From DASZYF01 sp035545535 (GTDB taxonomy: Bacteria; Actinomycetota; Actinomycetes; Mycobacteriales; CAJCIY01): DNA of 31,190 nucleotides. The stretch is from positions 1-31,190 of the forward strand of contig DASZYF010000161.1 of the NCBI GenBank assembly GCA_035545535.1, read 5' to 3'. A program made the position numbers and the translations under genes. Below, piece by piece: positions 1 to 6,420 of the stretch. Within the stretch, counting starts at the first letter, position 1; every line of letters starts with the position of its first letter. Below the pieces are notes generated by a model. That model worked only from the letters and a program-made list of their open reading frames with translations. It was not told the DNA's origin and did not search any database.

Positions 1-1038
1 GCGGGCGCCTGGGAGCGGGTGGGGCGCCGGATCGCGCGGCGGCCGCGCGCGGTGTGGCTGGTGCTGTGCCTCGTGCTCGCGGGTGGTGCGGTCGGGCTCG
101 CCGGCCTGCACGTCGGCCTGCCGCAGCTCGACCAGTTCGTCCACCCGGTCGATAGCGTCGAGGGGGAGCGCGCGCTCCCGCCGGCGCTGGTCAGCGTGGG
201 CTCGCCGACGATCGTCGTCACGGACGCCGCCGAGCAGGACGCCGTGCGCGCGGCGGTGACGTCGACCCCGGGCGTCGGCCCCGTGCTCGCGACCGAGAAG
301 AGCGGTGACCGCGTCGCGCTCGACGTGCTGCTCACGCACCCCGTCGACAGCCGGGCGGCGTTCACCACGGTGCGGGAGCTGCGCACCCGCGTGCACGCCG
401 TGCCCGGAGCGCACGCGCTGGTGGGCGGTGCGACCGCGACCCTCCTCGACGTGCGGCTCGCCGCGGAGCACGACCGTCACGTCCTGCTGCCGCTCGCCCT
501 GCTCGCGGTCGCCCTGGTGCTCGGCCTCCTGCTGCGCGCGCTCGTCGCACCGCTCGTGCTCGTCGGCACCGTGGTGCTGTCGTACGCGGCGTCGCTCGGC
601 CTCATGGCGCTGCTGTGGCGGCACGCGTTCGGCTTCGCCGGCGTCGACGACACCGTCCCGCTGATCTCGTTCGTGTTCCTCGTCGCGCTGGGCGTCGACT
701 ACAACATCTTCCTGATCACGCGCGTCCGTGATGAGGTGCGCATCGCCGGCCCCATCGAGGGCGTCGTGCGGGGGCTCGCGGCAACCGGTGGGGTGGTGAC
801 CAGTGCCGGGGTCGTGCTCGCGGCGACGTTCGCGGTGCTGACGGTGCTTCCGCTCGTCGCCCTCGTCGAGCTCGGGACCGTCGTCGCCGCGGGTGTGCTG
901 CTCGACACGTTCATCGTGCGCAGCCTGATCGTTCCGGCGCTCGCGCTCGACCTCGGCGCGCGCTTCTGGTTCCCCGGTCCGCTCTACAGGGCGCGGAGCG
1001 CTCCGCCGTCGACCGCGACGACCGAGCCGGTCACGTAG
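1..1038 (+). CDS. MMPL/RND-family transporter, C-terminal part (5' end outside window)
   Basis: The frame is open from base 1 and stops at TAG 1036-1038, so this is the 3' part of a longer gene; the GTG at 19 lies inside the reading frame and is probably not the start. The first residues (GRRIARRPRAVW) are the basic stretch that precedes the first transmembrane helix of the second MMPL half. An extracytoplasmic domain follows, then a bundle of hydrophobic helices carrying the typical GVDYNIFLITRVRDE segment. MMPL proteins are inner-membrane exporters, in actinomycetes often of lipids or surface metabolites; the substrate cannot be told here. About 345 residues are seen, where full proteins have about 700-1000. 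The last 55 bases overlap the convergent dehydrogenase gene. Confidence 0.88.
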   Translation, partial: AGAWERVGRRIARRPRAVWLVLCLVLAGGAVGLAGLHVGLPQLDQFVHPVDSVEGERALPPALVSVGSPTIVVTDAAEQDAVRAAVTSTPGVGPVLATEKSGDRVALDVLLTHPVDSRAAFTTVRELRTRVHAVPGAHALVGGATATLLDVRLAAEHDRHVLLPLALLAVALVLGLLLRALVAPLVLVGTVVLSYAASLGLMALLWRHAFGFAGVDDTVPLISFVFLVALGVDYNIFLITRVRDEVRIAGPIEGVVRGLAATGGVVTSAGVVLAATFAVLTVLPLVALVELGTVVAAGVLLDTFIVRSLIVPALALDLGARFWFPGPLYRARSAPPSTATTEPVT

Positions 1039-1748
1039 GACGCGGCCGGGGAGAGCAGGAACGCGGCCACCCGCCCGAGCTCGGCCGGGTCGCCGTAGCG
1101 GCGCATCGGCATCGCGGCCGCGGCCCGCTCGCGCGCCTCCGCATCGGGCGCGATCTCGCGGATGCGGTCGGTGAGCAGGTTGCCCGGCAGCACACCGGTC
1201 ACCCGCACCGTGCGCGGCGGCGGTGCGAGCTCGTCGGCGAGGTCCTTGATGTGGGTCATCAGCCCGGGCCGCAGGCCGTTGCTGGCGGCGAGGCCCGGGA
1301 TCGGCGACTTCGCGCTCGTCGAGAGCACGAAGCACAGCGCGCCGCCGTCGGCGCCGTCGCTCTTGAGGTGCGTCGCGACCGTGCGGGCGAGCCGCACCGG
1401 GCCGAGGAAGGCCTGCGCGAAGGACTGCTGCCACGCGGCGTCGTCGGTGGTCATGGGCGTCCCGGGGGCCGGTCCGCCGACGTTCACCAGCGCGCCGTCC
1501 AGCCGGCCGAAGCGGCCGAGCGCCGCCTCCACCAGCCGCTCCGGCATCGCCGCGTCGGCCAGGTCGCCGGCCACGCCCTCGGCCTGCGCCGCGCCCAGGT
1601 CGGCACAGGTCGCCCTCAGCGCATCGGGGTTCCGGGCGGTCAGCACCACCTGGGCGCCGTCGGCGACCAGCGCCTCCGCCGTCGCGCGGCCGAGGCCCTT
1701 GCTGCCGCCGCCGACGAGGAAGACGTGCCCCGCGAGCCCGAGGTCCAT
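984..1748 (-). CDS. SDR-family oxidoreductase lacking the YxxxK motif
   Basis: A 254-residue Rossmann protein of the short-chain dehydrogenase type. The N-terminal dinucleotide site reads GGGSKGLG (residues 13-20), the NNAG-like turn is NVGGP (89-93), and the C-terminal family signature is SYVTGSVVAVDGG. At the catalytic position, where SDRs have YxxxK, it reads SNGLR (156-160), so the tyrosine is serine and the lysine arginine; serines at 143 and 145 remain. A known divergent SDR group has this kind of replacement, so the protein may bind NAD(P) without classical activity or use another mechanism. ATG 1748 is one base after the DUF3039 stop, making it the last gene of a three-gene operon. 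It overlaps the MMPL gene tail by 55 bases. Substrate unknown. Confidence 0.86.
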   Translation of the reverse strand: MDLGLAGHVFLVGGGSKGLGRATAEALVADGAQVVLTARNPDALRATCADLGAAQAEGVAGDLADAAMPERLVEAALGRFGRLDGALVNVGGPAPGTPMTTDDAAWQQSFAQAFLGPVRLARTVATHLKSDGADGGALCFVLSTSAKSPIPGLAASNGLRPGLMTHIKDLADELAPPPRTVRVTGVLPGNLLTDRIREIAPDAEARERAAAAMPMRRYGDPAELGRVAAFLLSPAASYVTGSVVAVDGGALRAL

Positions 1749-1749
1749 C

Positions 1750-2025
1750 TCAGGCGGGGAGGTTCGAGAGCAGATCCCGGCAGAGCTCGCAGATCGGGTA
1801 CTTCTCCGGGTTGCGCGCCGGGATCCACACGAAGCCGCAGAGCGCCTCCACCTCGAAGCCGAACACCCGGGCCTCGGTGACCCACGCCTCGGCGCTCTCC
1901 TTGTCGGGCGGGCGCTTCACGATGTGGGTGCGGTGCTCTCCGTCGCCGCTGCCGTGCTGCAGCTCCGGACGCGTCAGGGTGTCCGACTGGGGGGCGGTGC
2001 TGGTGACGACGTGGTACGGGATCAC
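1750..2025 (-). CDS. DUF3039 family protein
   Basis: A 91-residue actinobacterial protein of unknown function. The body matches the DUF3039 pattern: an HIVKR segment, a charged helix, then EALCGFVWIPARNPEKYP and CELC. His34, Cys63, Cys79 and Cys82 could form a zinc site (inference). The GTG start at 2025 overlaps the TGA stop of the GH15 gene as GTGA, which fixes the start and suggests translational coupling. The frame stays open far upstream but there it is only the shadow of the GH15 gene. The dehydrogenase start lies one base after its stop. No function is proposed. Confidence 0.85.
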   Translation of the reverse strand: MIPYHVVTSTAPQSDTLTRPELQHGSGDGEHRTHIVKRPPDKESAEAWVTEARVFGFEVEALCGFVWIPARNPEKYPICELCRDLLSNLPA

Positions 2026-3896
2026 CGGGACAGTGTGCCCGTCCGCAGGTGGCGGGCGGTGGACAGGTGCGAGGCCGTGGTCACCAGCGGCACGTGGCTG
2101 AACGCCTGGGGGAAGTTGCCGGTCATGCGTTGGCGGTGGGGGTCCCACTCCTCGGCGAGCAAGCCGACGTCGTTGCGCAGCCCGAGCAGCCGGTCGAACA
2201 GCTCGGCGCCCCGGTCGGTGTCGCCGCGCATGGCCAGCACCTCCGCGAGCCAGAACGTGCAGGCGAGGAACGCGCCCTCCTCGCCGTGCAGCCCGTCCAC
2301 CTCGTGCTCCCCGGTCGCGGTCTCGTAGCGCCGCACGAACCCGTCGTCCATCAGCTCGCGCTCGATGGCCTCCGTCGTGGCGAGCATGCGCGGGTCGTCG
2401 GCCGGCAGGAAGCCGACCAGCGGCATCTGCAGCACCGCGGCGTCGAGGTCGTGGGAGCCGTAGGACTGGGTGAACGCGTTGCGCGTGGGGTTCCAGGCGT
2501 TGGCCAGCACATCGGCGCGCACCGCATCGCGAGCGCGCGCCCACCGCTCCGCATCACCGGGCAGCCCGTCCTCCTGCACGGCCCGCACCGCGCGGTCGAA
2601 CGCCACCCACACCATCACCTTCGAGTGCGTGAAGTGCCGGCGCGGGCCGCGGACCTCCCAGATGCCGTCGTCGGGCTGCTGCCACGCGCCTTCGAGGTAG
2701 CCGAGCATCTGCTGCTGCAGCGGCCACGACGGGTCGAGCCCGGCGCCGTCGCCGATGCGGTCCTCCGGGCGCGTCACGTCGCTGCGCAGGCCGTGCCGCC
2801 GCGCGACGTGCAGTGCGTCGATCACCTCGCCGTACACGTCGAGCTGCAGCTGGTCGGCGGCCGCGTTGCCCACGCGGACGGGCTTGCTGCCCTCGTACCC
2901 CGGCAGCCACGGCAGCTCGTACTCGGTCTGCCGGCGCTCGCCCGCGATGCCGTAGAGGATCTGCAGCTCGCGGACGTCGCCCGCGACCGCCCGCAGCAGC
3001 CACTCCCGCCACCGGGCCGCCTCCTGGTCGAACCCGGCGCCGACGAGGGACAGCAGGGTGATCGTCGCGTCCCGCAACCAGCAGTACCGGTAGTCCCAGT
3101 TGCGCTCGCCGCCGATCGCTTCGGGCAGCGAGGTGGTGGCGGCCGCGACGATGCCGCCGGTGGGCGTGTAGCTCAGGCCCTTGAGCGTCAGGAGCGAGCG
3201 GCGCACCGCGTCCTGCCAGTCTCCGTCGTAGGTCGACTGCGCGATCCAGGTGCTCCACCAGGACTCGGTGTGCTCGACGAGGTTGATCGACTGCTCCGTG
3301 CGCAGCGCGCGCGGTGGTGGCAGGTGCGACGGGTGCCAGGTGAGCGTGAACGGCACGACCTCGCCGGCGCGGATGTCGAAGTCGGAGTAGGTCGCCATGT
3401 CACGGCCGTACGTCTCCGCCGGTGTAGCGAGCGCGACCGCGTCCGGACCCGCGACCGCGACGATGCAGCCGTCGAGGCGCCGCACCCACGGAACCACCGA
3501 GCCGTAGTCGAAGCGCAGCCGCAGCTCGCTGCGCATGGCGACCCGCCCGCGCACGCCCTCGACCAGCCGGACCACCTCGTGCTGGTCGTCGGCGTCGGTC
3601 TCGTCGGCGATCGGCATCGCGTCGACGATGCGCACGACCCCGGTGGGTGTGGTCATCTCGGTCTCGAGCACCAGGGTGTCGCCGCGGTAGGAGCGATGCA
3701 CCGACAGGTCGTGCGGCGCGACGTCGCGGGGCGCGATGCGCCAGTGCCCGTTGTCGTCGGTGCCGAGCAGCCCGGCGAAGCAGGCCGGGGAGTCGAACCG
3801 CGGGAGGCAGAGCCAGTCGATCGAGCCGTCGCGGCCCACCAGCGCCCCGGTCTGGGTGTCCCCGATGAACGCGTAGTCCTCGATCAACAGCGCCAC
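2022..3896 (-). CDS. Glycoside hydrolase family 15 protein (trehalase/glucoamylase type)
   Basis: A 624-residue cytosolic-looking enzyme without signal peptide. It opens with IEDYAFIGDTQTGALVGRDG and DWLCLPRFDS, the N-terminal signature of actinobacterial GH15 enzymes, some of which are trehalases in mycobacteria. The (alpha/alpha)6 barrel carries WDYRYCWLRD (267-276), GIWEVRG with the likely general acid Glu414, and AEEWDP...GNFPQAFSH with the likely general base near Glu582/583. It should hydrolyse alpha-glucosidic bonds of trehalose or a malto-oligosaccharide with inversion; sequence alone does not decide which. I chose GTG 3896 because GAGGGAG stands 6 nt upstream; the alternative GTG at 3902 abuts that sequence. 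It heads an operon with DUF3039 and an SDR. Confidence 0.9.
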   Translation of the reverse strand: MALLIEDYAFIGDTQTGALVGRDGSIDWLCLPRFDSPACFAGLLGTDDNGHWRIAPRDVAPHDLSVHRSYRGDTLVLETEMTTPTGVVRIVDAMPIADETDADDQHEVVRLVEGVRGRVAMRSELRLRFDYGSVVPWVRRLDGCIVAVAGPDAVALATPAETYGRDMATYSDFDIRAGEVVPFTLTWHPSHLPPPRALRTEQSINLVEHTESWWSTWIAQSTYDGDWQDAVRRSLLTLKGLSYTPTGGIVAAATTSLPEAIGGERNWDYRYCWLRDATITLLSLVGAGFDQEAARWREWLLRAVAGDVRELQILYGIAGERRQTEYELPWLPGYEGSKPVRVGNAAADQLQLDVYGEVIDALHVARRHGLRSDVTRPEDRIGDGAGLDPSWPLQQQMLGYLEGAWQQPDDGIWEVRGPRRHFTHSKVMVWVAFDRAVRAVQEDGLPGDAERWARARDAVRADVLANAWNPTRNAFTQSYGSHDLDAAVLQMPLVGFLPADDPRMLATTEAIERELMDDGFVRRYETATGEHEVDGLHGEEGAFLACTFWLAEVLAMRGDTDRGAELFDRLLGLRNDVGLLAEEWDPHRQRMTGNFPQAFSHVPLVTTASHLSTARHLRTGTLSR

Positions 3897-3902
3897 TCGC
3901 AC

Positions 3903-3909
3903 CTCCCTC
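3903..3909 (-). promoter_or_regulatory. Ribosome binding site of the GH15 gene
   Basis: On the minus strand this reads GAGGGAG, 6 nt before GTG 3896 and directly next to GTG 3902. The spacing makes GTG 3896 the better start and shortens the protein by two residues. Confidence 0.6.
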
Positions 3910-3912
3910 TCT

Positions 3913-3932
3913 CATCGGGCCCGCTCGCAGGC
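3913..3932 (+). repeat. 20-bp exact repeat, copy 1 of 2
   Basis: These 20 bases (CATCGGGCCC then GCTCGCAGGC) occur again at 28161-28180. Copy 1 is in the divergent promoter region between GH15 and the lipoprotein; copy 2 is in the first codons of the helicase gene. Within copy 1, GGGCC 3917-3921 can pair with GGCCC 3930-3934. It may be chance in GC-rich DNA. Confidence 0.5.
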
Positions 3933-3937
3933 CCACG

Positions 3938-3943
3938 TACCCT
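3938..3943 (+). promoter_or_regulatory. Candidate -10 box of the lipoprotein gene
   Basis: TACCCT lies 10 nt before ATG 3954, so the message would have a very short or no leader. No clear -35 is seen. The same type of box recurs before several other genes in the window. Confidence 0.4.
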
Positions 3944-3953
3944 TGCTCTCGCC

Positions 3954-4316
3954 ATGATCACAGCACCCGGCCGCACGACCCGCGTCGCCGGAGGGCTCCT
4001 CGCGATCTTCGTGGCAACCTCGCTCACGGCTGCCTGCAAGGCGAACGCGGGACGCGAGGTCGTCGTCCAGTTCGTGCTCGACCCCACGACGCACCTACCC
4101 GCGCCGAGCGCCGTGCAGGCGGTCCGCACCGACTGCCCGGGCAACGCCGACCTCGTCATGGAGCCCGCCCCCACCTCGAAGCTGCTGTCCGTGCTGCAGC
4201 ACCCGGTGCGTTACGACGCGAACAAGGCCGACGACCGGACCGTCTCCCAGCTCTTCACCTGCATCCAGGCGGTTCCGGGCGTGCGGTCCGTGGGCCTGAC
4301 CGAGACCGACAGCTGA
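3954..4316 (+). CDS. Small putative lipoprotein
   Basis: A 120-residue protein with a short basic N-terminus, a hydrophobic stretch (GGLLAIFVATSL) and a lipobox-like LTAAC with Cys28, so it is probably exported and lipid-anchored; Thr at -3 is slightly non-standard. The mature part (about 92 residues) contains two further cysteines (CPGN and FTCIQ segments) that could form a disulfide. I recognise no domain. The mature part ends with a short VPGVRSVGLTETDS stretch. The gene stands 9 nt upstream of the deformylase gene and may be co-transcribed with it. It is divergent from the GH15 operon. Confidence 0.72.
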   Translation: MITAPGRTTRVAGGLLAIFVATSLTAACKANAGREVVVQFVLDPTTHLPAPSAVQAVRTDCPGNADLVMEPAPTSKLLSVLQHPVRYDANKADDRTVSQLFTCIQAVPGVRSVGLTETDS

Positions 4317-4325
4317 GGGAGCTCT

Positions 4326-4925
4326 GTGACCACCAACGCCGATCCCGAGCCGCTGCGCGACCCGGAGACCGGGCTGCTGCCCCTGCGCCTCATCGGGGAC
4401 GACGTGCTGATGAGCAAGGCAGCGGACGTGACCGTGTTCGACGACGCGCTCGCGCGGCTCGTCGACGAGATGTTCCGCACCATGTACGGCGCCCCCGGCG
4501 TCGGCCTCGCCGGCCCGCAGGTGGGTGTCGGCCTGCGCGTGTTCACCTGGGACTGCGCCGGCAGCAAGGGCCACGTCTGCAACCCGGTGCTCGAGACGGT
4601 CCCCGGCGAGCTGCAGGACGACGACGAGGGCTGCCTGTCCGTCCCCGGCCTCTACTACCCGACCCCGCGGGCGATGGAGGCGCGCATCAGCGGCGTCGAC
4701 GTCGACGGCAACCCCGTGCAGGCCGAGGGGCGCGGGCTGCTCGCGCGCTGCTTCCAGCACGAGACCGACCACCTCGACGGCCGGCTCTACATCTCCCGTC
4801 TCGGTGGACGCGTCCTCAAGCAGGCGAACAAGGACATGAAGGACGCCGACTGGTGGGGCACCTACGTGAAGCCGGTCACCGAGGCGCCGCCCGAGACCGA
4901 CCCCGACGCCCCGCCCGCCGAGTAG
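4326..4925 (+). CDS. def: Peptide deformylase
   Basis: A 199-residue metalloenzyme that removes the formyl group from the N-terminal methionine of new proteins. All three family motifs are present: GVGLAGPQ (58-65), EGCLS with metal ligand Cys103 (101-105), and HETDH (145-149) with His145, Glu146 and His149. The acidic, proline-rich C-terminal tail after about residue 175 is longer than the catalytic core needs. The GTG start follows GAGG with good spacing and lies 9 nt after the lipoprotein stop. The C-terminal tail and position suggest an actinobacterial type; actinomycetes often have more than one def gene, so this may not be the only copy. Confidence 0.95.
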   Translation: MTTNADPEPLRDPETGLLPLRLIGDDVLMSKAADVTVFDDALARLVDEMFRTMYGAPGVGLAGPQVGVGLRVFTWDCAGSKGHVCNPVLETVPGELQDDDEGCLSVPGLYYPTPRAMEARISGVDVDGNPVQAEGRGLLARCFQHETDHLDGRLYISRLGGRVLKQANKDMKDADWWGTYVKPVTEAPPETDPDAPPAE

Positions 4926-4992
4926 TCCGTCCGCCGAGCTTCTGCGAGGCCCGCCGGCCCGGAAGTGAACCTGTGGGGGAGTCAGGGACGGT

Positions 4993-5008
4993 GGCACCCG
5001 AGAGTGCC
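4993..5008. terminator. Possible shared terminator between def and the HNH gene
   Basis: GGCAC (4993-4997) pairs with GTGCC (5004-5008) around a 6-nt loop, between the convergent ends of def (4925) and the HNH gene (5022). The stem is short and there is no T run, so support is weak. Confidence 0.35.
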
Positions 5009-5021
5009 GGACCTTGCGCTG

Positions 5022-6299
5022 CTATTCCCGGTTGAGGTGGCGCCAGGGCTCGGCGATCAGGACGTGGTCGGTGGGGCCGGTCCAGATGACGGTGCCGTCA
5101 TCGGATCGTTCGACCTTCCAGCCAGGTTGGTGCTTCACGCGGTGATGGCGCTTGCACAGCGCCACTCCGTTGTCGACGTCGGTCCGACCGCCTTGGCTGT
5201 GGGGGGTGATGTGGTCCAGCTCGCACCGCTCGGCCGCAACGGTGCAGCCGGGGAAGCGGCAGGTGCGGTCGCGCGCGCAGACGTAGCGGCGCTGCTCGGT
5301 GGTCCACTGGTAGGCATCGGTCGCTGGGGGCTTGACCGCCGGGTTGTGGAAGCGCACGGATCCGCCGGTGACGACGGTGGCGAGCTCGGCCGGGCTCAGG
5401 TCATCGATGCCGGGAAGCGCAGGCAGGCTGATGGTGCCGTCGGGGTTGACGTAGCCGACCAGGTCGATGAAAACGCTCGTTTTCGCAGCGACCGCTTCGA
5501 AGAGTCTTTCGAACTTCCGTTGCGGGAGCGTGCGCGTGTCCTGCGGACCCCGGGGGGCCACCGTGCCCGCGGTCATGCGGGCGGCGATGACGGCCATCTG
5601 CTCCAACGGGCCTTCCATCCACAGCCCGGAGCGCCACGGCCCGGACGCGCGCACGTCGGCCCGCCGCTCGTCCTCCGGTGAACCCGGTTCCGCCGCCGCC
5701 GGCCGGGGCGCGACCTGCTTCACCGTGCGCCGCACTGCCTCGGTGTGCTGGTACGGGGTCCGTTGCGCGGCCTTGGGCAGCACTCGGCGCTCGACCTCGG
5801 CGGCCTGCTCCGGCGTGAGGCCCACGGTCTCGTGGGACAGCGTCCGCGCGTGCTGCATCGGGATCTGTCCCTGTTCGACCGCTGCGAGCGTGTCCGCGAA
5901 CGTGCTGACCATCTCCCGGGCGAACATCACCTGACCGGTCGTCTGCTTGGGCATCAGGTGCAACAGCCCCGCGAGCGTGTGCACCGCAACGTCCTGCGCG
6001 GGATCGCCCGGCGTCGCACCGGCCGCAGCCGCGAGCAACCGCGTCCGCACCGCCTCGGCCCGCCGCACGCACTTGTCGACCGCCGCGGCACAGTCCAGCC
6101 GCTGCCGATCCGTCAGCACACCCGGATCGAGAGCCGCCAGCTCGTCGAGCGTCCGACCGTCCGGCCGCCACATCGGCCAGTCGTGCTCCCACACCTGCTG
6201 TTCCAGCGGCAGCACCACCTCATAGTCATCCGCCTCGAACTGCTTCAGGCGCAGCTCGAACACCGACACCTCAGACACAGCGGCAGCGATCGACGGCAT
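5022..6299 (-). CDS. DUF222 / HNH endonuclease domain protein (13E12 family)
   Basis: A 425-residue protein with an N-terminal DUF222 helical region (about 1-300) and a C-terminal HNH nuclease domain. The HNH part has CRFPGC (347-352), CELDHI with Asp362 and His363, the conserved Asn377, and CKRHHRVKH (382-390); the cysteines fit the structural zinc site of this group. The family is known in mycobacteria as the REP13E12 repeat and is often multicopy in actinomycetes; its role is not established. Nearby sequence shows no inverted repeats or target duplication. The frame stays open further upstream, but ATG 6299 is preceded by a good leaderless -10 box, so I take it as the start. Confidence 0.88.
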   Translation of the reverse strand: MPSIAAAVSEVSVFELRLKQFEADDYEVVLPLEQQVWEHDWPMWRPDGRTLDELAALDPGVLTDRQRLDCAAAVDKCVRRAEAVRTRLLAAAAGATPGDPAQDVAVHTLAGLLHLMPKQTTGQVMFAREMVSTFADTLAAVEQGQIPMQHARTLSHETVGLTPEQAAEVERRVLPKAAQRTPYQHTEAVRRTVKQVAPRPAAAEPGSPEDERRADVRASGPWRSGLWMEGPLEQMAVIAARMTAGTVAPRGPQDTRTLPQRKFERLFEAVAAKTSVFIDLVGYVNPDGTISLPALPGIDDLSPAELATVVTGGSVRFHNPAVKPPATDAYQWTTEQRRYVCARDRTCRFPGCTVAAERCELDHITPHSQGGRTDVDNGVALCKRHHRVKHQPGWKVERSDDGTVIWTGPTDHVLIAEPWRHLNRE

Positions 6300-6306
6300 G
6301 ACGACG

Positions 6307-6312
6307 AAGCTA
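6307..6312 (-). promoter_or_regulatory. Leaderless -10 box of the HNH gene
   Basis: On the minus strand TAGCTT ends 7 nt before ATG 6299. The spacing places the transcription start at or next to the start codon and supports that choice of start. Confidence 0.5.
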
Positions 6313-6396
6313 CGAGCCAGGTCCGACAACCGCCCCGACTGCAGCACAGACGAAGACGACGAGGTTCGAGCGTGCGCGGGTGGTGCGCCGGGCAGC

Positions 6397-6419
6397 AGGG
6401 CCGGCTCGCTCAGGGCCCT
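6397..6419 (-). terminator. Candidate terminator of the phosphoesterase gene
   Basis: AGGGCC (6397-6402) and GGCCCT (6414-6419) form a 6-bp stem with an 11-nt loop just after the stop codon of the phosphoesterase gene at 6421. There is no T run, as is common in GC-rich actinomycetes. Confidence 0.4.
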
Positions 6420-6420
6420 C

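Noticed and set aside
2049..3953. Plus-strand frame that runs into the lipoprotein gene
   Set aside because: It is antisense to the GH15 gene; only the part from ATG 3954 has a signal peptide and lipobox.
5022..6299. HNH gene as part of a mobile element or homing endonuclease
   Set aside because: No inverted repeats, target duplication, transposase or interrupted gene nearby; DUF222-HNH genes are ordinary chromosomal residents in actinomycetes.
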